NCBI RefSeq assembly: GCF_020217005.1 | Contig: NZ_JAIWOI010000095.1 | Location: 1 to 10,000 of the forward strand | Length of the DNA: 10,000 nucleotides | Source of the DNA: Rheinheimera sp. | GTDB taxonomy: Bacteria; Pseudomonadota; Gammaproteobacteria; Enterobacterales; Alteromonadaceae | Direction of reading: 5' to 3' | Shown here: positions 6,260 through 10,000 of the stretch, in pieces | How positions within the stretch are numbered: position 1 is the first letter of the stretch | How the letters are laid out: every line of letters begins with the position of its first letter | Made by a program: the position numbers and the translations under genes | Notes under the pieces: generated by a model | Told to the model about the DNA's origin: nothing | Seen by the model: the letters and a program-made list of their open reading frames with translations, nothing else | The model's database searches: none

Positions 6260-9175
6260 ATGATTAAATTTGCTTTGGGTCAACGTTGGATCAGCGACAG
6301 TGAGTCGGATTTAGGTTTAGGTACTGTGATTGGGCAGGAAGGCAGGATGCTGACTTTGCTGTTTCCCGCCAGTGGAGAAAACCGTCTGTACTCCATTCAG
6401 GAAGCGCCGCTGACCCGAGTTCAGTTTAACCCGGGCGATACAGTCAAAAGTGCCGAAGGCTTTTCAGTACTCATCAGCGAAGTGGAAAGCAAAAACGATT
6501 GCTTTATCTATCATGGCACCCGCACAGATACTGGTGAAACTGTCGCTTTACGCGAATTATTCCTCGATCATTTTATTAGTTTCAGCCAACCGCAGGATCG
6601 CTTATTTGCCGGTCAGGTGGACCGTTTTGAAACTTTCCCTCTGCGTTATCAGAGCTGGCAGCATTTACATCAGCAACAACAAAGCCCATTGCAGGGGTTA
6701 GTCGGTGGCCGGATGAGCCTGATTCCGCACCAGCTTTACATAGCAGAAGAAGTAGCTAAACGTCATGCACCACGAGTGCTGTTGGCCGACGAAGTAGGTT
6801 TAGGTAAAACCATAGAAGCCGGCCTGATTATTCATCAGCAGGTGTTGGCAGGTTTAGCCAAACGCGTACTTATTGTCGTACCAGAATCGCTGCAACATCA
6901 GTGGCTGGTAGAAATGTTGCGTCGATTTAACCTGAAGTTTTCCATTTTTGATGATGAACGTTGCATCGAATCCTCGTTGGACGGCGGTAATCCGTTTGAA
7001 ACTGAGCAGCTGGTTTTAACCAGTCTGGAGTTTTTGGTTAAAAAACGCAGTCATCATCAAAAAGCTGTAGCAGCAGATTGGGACCTGTTAGTCGTAGATG
7101 AAGCTCACCACTTGCACTGGAGTGAGGAAGCAGCCAGCACTGAATACCAGCGTATTGAAGAGCTGGCAGAAGGCACTGCGGGTTTAATACTACTGACGGC
7201 TACACCAGATCAGCTCGGCCATCAAAGCCATTTTGCCCGCTTACGTTTATTGGATCCAAACCGTTTCCACGACTACCAGGCCTTTATTGCCGAAGAACAG
7301 AGCTACAAACAAATCGCTGATTTAGCTGCTGCAGTACTGGAGCAACGTCCTTTAGCTGACTCCTCAGCTCAGGCTTTAACAGCACTATTGGCCGAAAGTG
7401 ACATCAAGGCCGCTCTGACGACTTTACAACAGCCGGACAGCAGCGAAGAAGCTAACGAACAGGCCAAACAGCACTTACTAAGTCAGCTGTTGGACCGTCA
7501 TGGCACAGGCCGTATTTTATTCCGCAACAGCCGCAGTGCAATCTCTGGCTTTCCAAAACGTCAGCCAAACGCTGTCGCATTGGAACTGCCGGAACAATAT
7601 AAAAATGCGTTAAAAGTGCAGCAGGCTTTTAATAAACAACAAAGTCTGGAACAAAAAGCCAAGGCCAGTTTATTTCCTGAGCGGGTCTTCCAGGAGTTTG
7701 AAGGCAAAGCCAGTAGCTGGTGGCAGTTTGACCCGCGGGTTGACCATCTGATCGCGCTGCTCAAACAACATAAACGCAGTAAATTTTTGCTGATTTGTGC
7801 TCATGCGGATACAGCAATAGCACTGGAAGAAGCAGTGCGGGTGCGTGAAGGTATTCGCGCTTCTGTCTTCCATGAAGGCATGACTATTGTCGAACGCGAT
7901 ATGGCTGCAGCTTATTTTGCTCAGGAAGACAACAGTGCTCAGATGCTGATCTGTTCTGAGATTGGCAGTGAGGGCCGTAACTTCCAGTTTGCTCATCATT
8001 TAGTATTGTTTGATTTACCACTGAACCCGGATTTACTGGAGCAGCGTATTGGCCGTCTGGACCGTATAGGCCAAACTCAGGACATTCAAATCCATATTCC
8101 TTATTTTGCCGACCATCCACAGCAAGTGCTGCTGGATTGGTATCAGCAAGGCTTACAGGCCCTGGATCAAACCTGCCAAACCGGACGCTCAGTCTTTGAA
8201 CAAGTCTCAACAGAGCTTTTTGAACTGCTAGCAGCCAATACAGTGGACCAGCAAGCTGTGGAGTCTTTGATCGCAAAAAGCGCTGAGCTGAACCAGCAAC
8301 TGAAACAAAAACTGGAACTAGGCCGCGATAAGCTGTTGGAAATCAACAGTTCAGGTCGAGGTAAAGCCAGCGAGTTAGCCAATGCTATCGCCGCTTTAGA
8401 TGATGAAACCCGCTTACCTATGTTTATGCTTAGGGCCTGGGACGTGTTAGGCGTCAATCAGGACGACCGTGGTGAAAACAGCATGGTATTGACCATGTCT
8501 GAGCATCTGCACAGCCACTACCCGATGCTGGACGACGATGGCATCAGTGTAACGTTTGACAGAGCCACAGCATTGGCGCAAGAAGATATTCAGTTTTTAA
8601 GCTGGGATCACCCTATGGTCCGGGGCACGCTGGATATTCTGACCAATGAACAAATGGGCAATAGCTCAGTGGCGTTATTACCCAATAAAGCTCTGCCTGC
8701 CGGTACTTATTTTGTCGAGTTTGTGTTTATTGTTGAAGCCAGCGCTCCACAAGAGTTGCAGCTTGGTCGTTATTTACCTGTCACTCCAGTACGTCTGTTA
8801 CTGGAAAAAACCGGCAAAAATCTGGCGGCTAATGTTGGCTTCGAGCAATTCAACAAGCAATTAAAGCCAGTGGGCCGGCAACCTGCAGCCAAAATGGTAA
8901 AAGCATTACAAAGCTTTATTCATCCGCTGATAGGCAAAGCGCAGGAGCTGGCTAAAGGTCGTTTGATTGAAGTACAACAACAGGCTCATGCGACCATGCA
9001 ACAAAGTCTGAATGCACAGATTGAGCGCTTACAAGCACTGCAAAAGTTAAACCCTTCTGTGCGTACAGAAGAGATTGTGCATTTACAGCAACAGCAGCAG
9101 GCACTGGCTGATTATATTAGCAAAGCGCGGTTAAAATTTGATGCGCTACGGGTGGTAGTGGTCAGCCATGACTAG
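6260..9175 (+). CDS. rapA: RNA polymerase-associated ATPase RapA (HepA), Swi2/Snf2 family
   Basis: The 971-residue protein matches E. coli RapA (968) in length and along its sequence. RapA binds core RNA polymerase and uses ATP to recycle it from stalled post-termination complexes. The N-terminal Tudor-like part (about 1-107) begins FALGQRWISDSESDLGLGT, very close to E. coli. The Snf2 core follows: Walker A DEVGLGKT at 177-184, DEAHH at 280-284 and LLTATP at 311-316. In the second lobe are ICSEIGSEGRNFQFA (near 563-577) and QRIGRLDRIGQ (595-605), which carries the arginine fingers. The rest is the RapA-specific C-terminal region, ending in a Gln-rich helical stretch. All key residues appear intact. 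The ATG at 6260 has GAGG 5 bases upstream. rluA follows almost directly and is probably in the same transcript. Confidence 0.98.
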   Translation: MIKFALGQRWISDSESDLGLGTVIGQEGRMLTLLFPASGENRLYSIQEAPLTRVQFNPGDTVKSAEGFSVLISEVESKNDCFIYHGTRTDTGETVALRELFLDHFISFSQPQDRLFAGQVDRFETFPLRYQSWQHLHQQQQSPLQGLVGGRMSLIPHQLYIAEEVAKRHAPRVLLADEVGLGKTIEAGLIIHQQVLAGLAKRVLIVVPESLQHQWLVEMLRRFNLKFSIFDDERCIESSLDGGNPFETEQLVLTSLEFLVKKRSHHQKAVAADWDLLVVDEAHHLHWSEEAASTEYQRIEELAEGTAGLILLTATPDQLGHQSHFARLRLLDPNRFHDYQAFIAEEQSYKQIADLAAAVLEQRPLADSSAQALTALLAESDIKAALTTLQQPDSSEEANEQAKQHLLSQLLDRHGTGRILFRNSRSAISGFPKRQPNAVALELPEQYKNALKVQQAFNKQQSLEQKAKASLFPERVFQEFEGKASSWWQFDPRVDHLIALLKQHKRSKFLLICAHADTAIALEEAVRVREGIRASVFHEGMTIVERDMAAAYFAQEDNSAQMLICSEIGSEGRNFQFAHHLVLFDLPLNPDLLEQRIGRLDRIGQTQDIQIHIPYFADHPQQVLLDWYQQGLQALDQTCQTGRSVFEQVSTELFELLAANTVDQQAVESLIAKSAELNQQLKQKLELGRDKLLEINSSGRGKASELANAIAALDDETRLPMFMLRAWDVLGVNQDDRGENSMVLTMSEHLHSHYPMLDDDGISVTFDRATALAQEDIQFLSWDHPMVRGTLDILTNEQMGNSSVALLPNKALPAGTYFVEFVFIVEASAPQELQLGRYLPVTPVRLLLEKTGKNLAANVGFEQFNKQLKPVGRQPAAKMVKALQSFIHPLIGKAQELAKGRLIEVQQQAHATMQQSLNAQIERLQALQKLNPSVRTEEIVHLQQQQQALADYISKARLKFDALRVVVVSHD

Positions 9176-9186
9176 AAGTGAATTTG

Positions 9187-9840
9187 ATGCTGCTTGAGTA
9201 CAAACCACCCACAGAGCCTTATCTGGACATTATTTATCAGGACGAAGATATTCTGCTCCTGAATAAACCCAGTGGGCTCTTGACTGTTCCAGGCAAAGCG
9301 CCAGAACACAAAGACAGCCTGGATTTCAGAGTACGTCTGGTATGGCCTTTGGCCCGTATAGTTCATCGGCTGGACATGGCGACTTCAGGTCTGGTGATCA
9401 TGGCTATGCATGCGCAAAGTCAACGTGATTTAAACAAGCAGTTTGAATTACGCCAAACCAGTAAGAGATATTTTGCCCTGTTGGAAGGCCAAGTGCCTGT
9501 CGATAGTGGTGTTGTTGATTTACCTTTGTTATGTGATTGGCCGAACAGGCCAAAGCAAATGGTGCATTTTGCTTCAGGCAAACCCTCTTTAACGTATTTT
9601 AAAGTACTTGAACGTACGGCTCAGCATACTAAAGTAGAACTAACCCCTGTAACTGGGCGCTCGCATCAGCTTAGAGTCCATATGTTGTGGCTGGGGCATC
9701 CTATACTGGGAGATAAGTTCTATGGCACTGAACAAGGCAAAAGTTCAGTGTCTCGACTTCAGTTGCATGCTGGCTCTTTGAGATTCAGACACCCGGGCTC
9801 AGGAACTGAGCTATATTTTGAAGCGGAGTGCCCGTTCTAA
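9187..9840 (+). CDS. rluA: Dual-specificity rRNA/tRNA pseudouridine synthase RluA
   Basis: From the ATG at 9187 the protein has 217 residues, against 219 in E. coli RluA, which makes pseudouridine at 746 of 23S rRNA and at 32 of some tRNAs. The motifs fit RluA itself, not only the family: NKPSGLLTVPG (26-36), HRLDMATSG (60-68) with catalytic D63, CDWPNRPKQ (116-124), TGRSHQLRVH (156-165) and HPILGDKFYG (171-180). There is no S4 domain, as expected for RluA. An in-frame GTG at 9178, only 2 bases after the rapA stop, would add MNL. I prefer the ATG because GTGA (9178-9181) is well placed to serve as its Shine-Dalgarno. Close packing behind rapA suggests translational coupling; the same order occurs in E. 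coli. Confidence 0.95.
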   Translation: MLLEYKPPTEPYLDIIYQDEDILLLNKPSGLLTVPGKAPEHKDSLDFRVRLVWPLARIVHRLDMATSGLVIMAMHAQSQRDLNKQFELRQTSKRYFALLEGQVPVDSGVVDLPLLCDWPNRPKQMVHFASGKPSLTYFKVLERTAQHTKVELTPVTGRSHQLRVHMLWLGHPILGDKFYGTEQGKSSVSRLQLHAGSLRFRHPGSGTELYFEAECPF

Positions 9841-9920
9841 TCAGAGGGACAGCGGTAATTGATGGCTTTGTTAACCTAAGGTTCAGTTATTTAAGGTAAA
9901 CTTGGCGTCAGGGTAAGAAG

Positions 9921-9936
9921 TCAGATGGATATCTGA
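9921..9936. other. Small AT-rich hairpin downstream of rluA
   Basis: TCAGAT (9921-9926) and ATCTGA (9931-9936) pair around GGAT. TTTAAATT follows on the plus strand. The stem is short and weak, with no real T tract, so a terminator role for rapA-rluA is doubtful. No other terminator candidate was seen between 9841 and 10000. Confidence 0.25.
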
Positions 9937-10000
9937 TTTAAATTCGTAATAACGAGCAGCCAGATTTGACTAAATTTTTTACTCAAATAGAATGGCAGCC

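Noticed and set aside
7884..8276. 130-codon minus-strand open frame inside rapA
   Set aside because: It lies opposite the conserved Snf2 second lobe and has no independent support.
9921..9998. Minus-strand frame of 25 codons entering from the right edge
   Set aside because: Too short to tell from chance and without a recognisable motif, so not annotated as a partial gene.

Overview
The window reads as chromosomal housekeeping DNA from a gammaproteobacterium, most likely of the Alteromonadales type (Rheinheimera, Alishewanella or Shewanella-like). This rests on three things: a full-length RapA next to RluA, an order also found in E. coli; a small secreted protein with a GlyGly-CTERM anchor, a signal common in Shewanella, Vibrio and their relatives; and a PIN-PhoH protein of the YlaK/PhoH2 type. 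The genus is inferred from general resemblance, not from a search. No tRNA, rRNA, CRISPR array, phage gene or intact insertion sequence was seen, and no gene stands out in base composition.

Left part (1-3745): a minus-strand P-loop kinase of the glycerate 3-kinase/Tda10 group diverges from a plus-strand gene for a secreted, membrane-anchored TPR protein with an unusual cytoplasmic domain. That gene runs convergently, with a 4-base overlap, into a minus-strand S4-like plus RluA-type pseudouridine synthase.

Middle (3746-5932): a plus-strand gene for a small exported protein ends in a GlyGly-CTERM tail. A strong hairpin, usable from both strands, separates it from the convergent minus-strand PIN-PhoH gene. 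The 327-base divergent gap that follows (5933-6259) is the main non-coding stretch. It holds an imperfect inverted repeat that looks like a worn dispersed element, a CRP-like sequence inside it, a hairpin in the presumed rapA leader, and a 12-base palindrome near the rapA ribosome binding site.

Right part (6260-9840): rapA (RNA polymerase recycling ATPase) and rluA (rRNA/tRNA pseudouridine synthase) are almost contiguous and probably co-transcribed. The last 160 bases hold no convincing gene.

Several genes concern RNA (RapA, two pseudouridine synthases, PIN-PhoH), but they lie in separate transcription units and I see no evidence for a single new system. The least explained items are the C-terminal domain of the TPR protein, the GlyGly-CTERM protein and the inverted repeats upstream of rapA.
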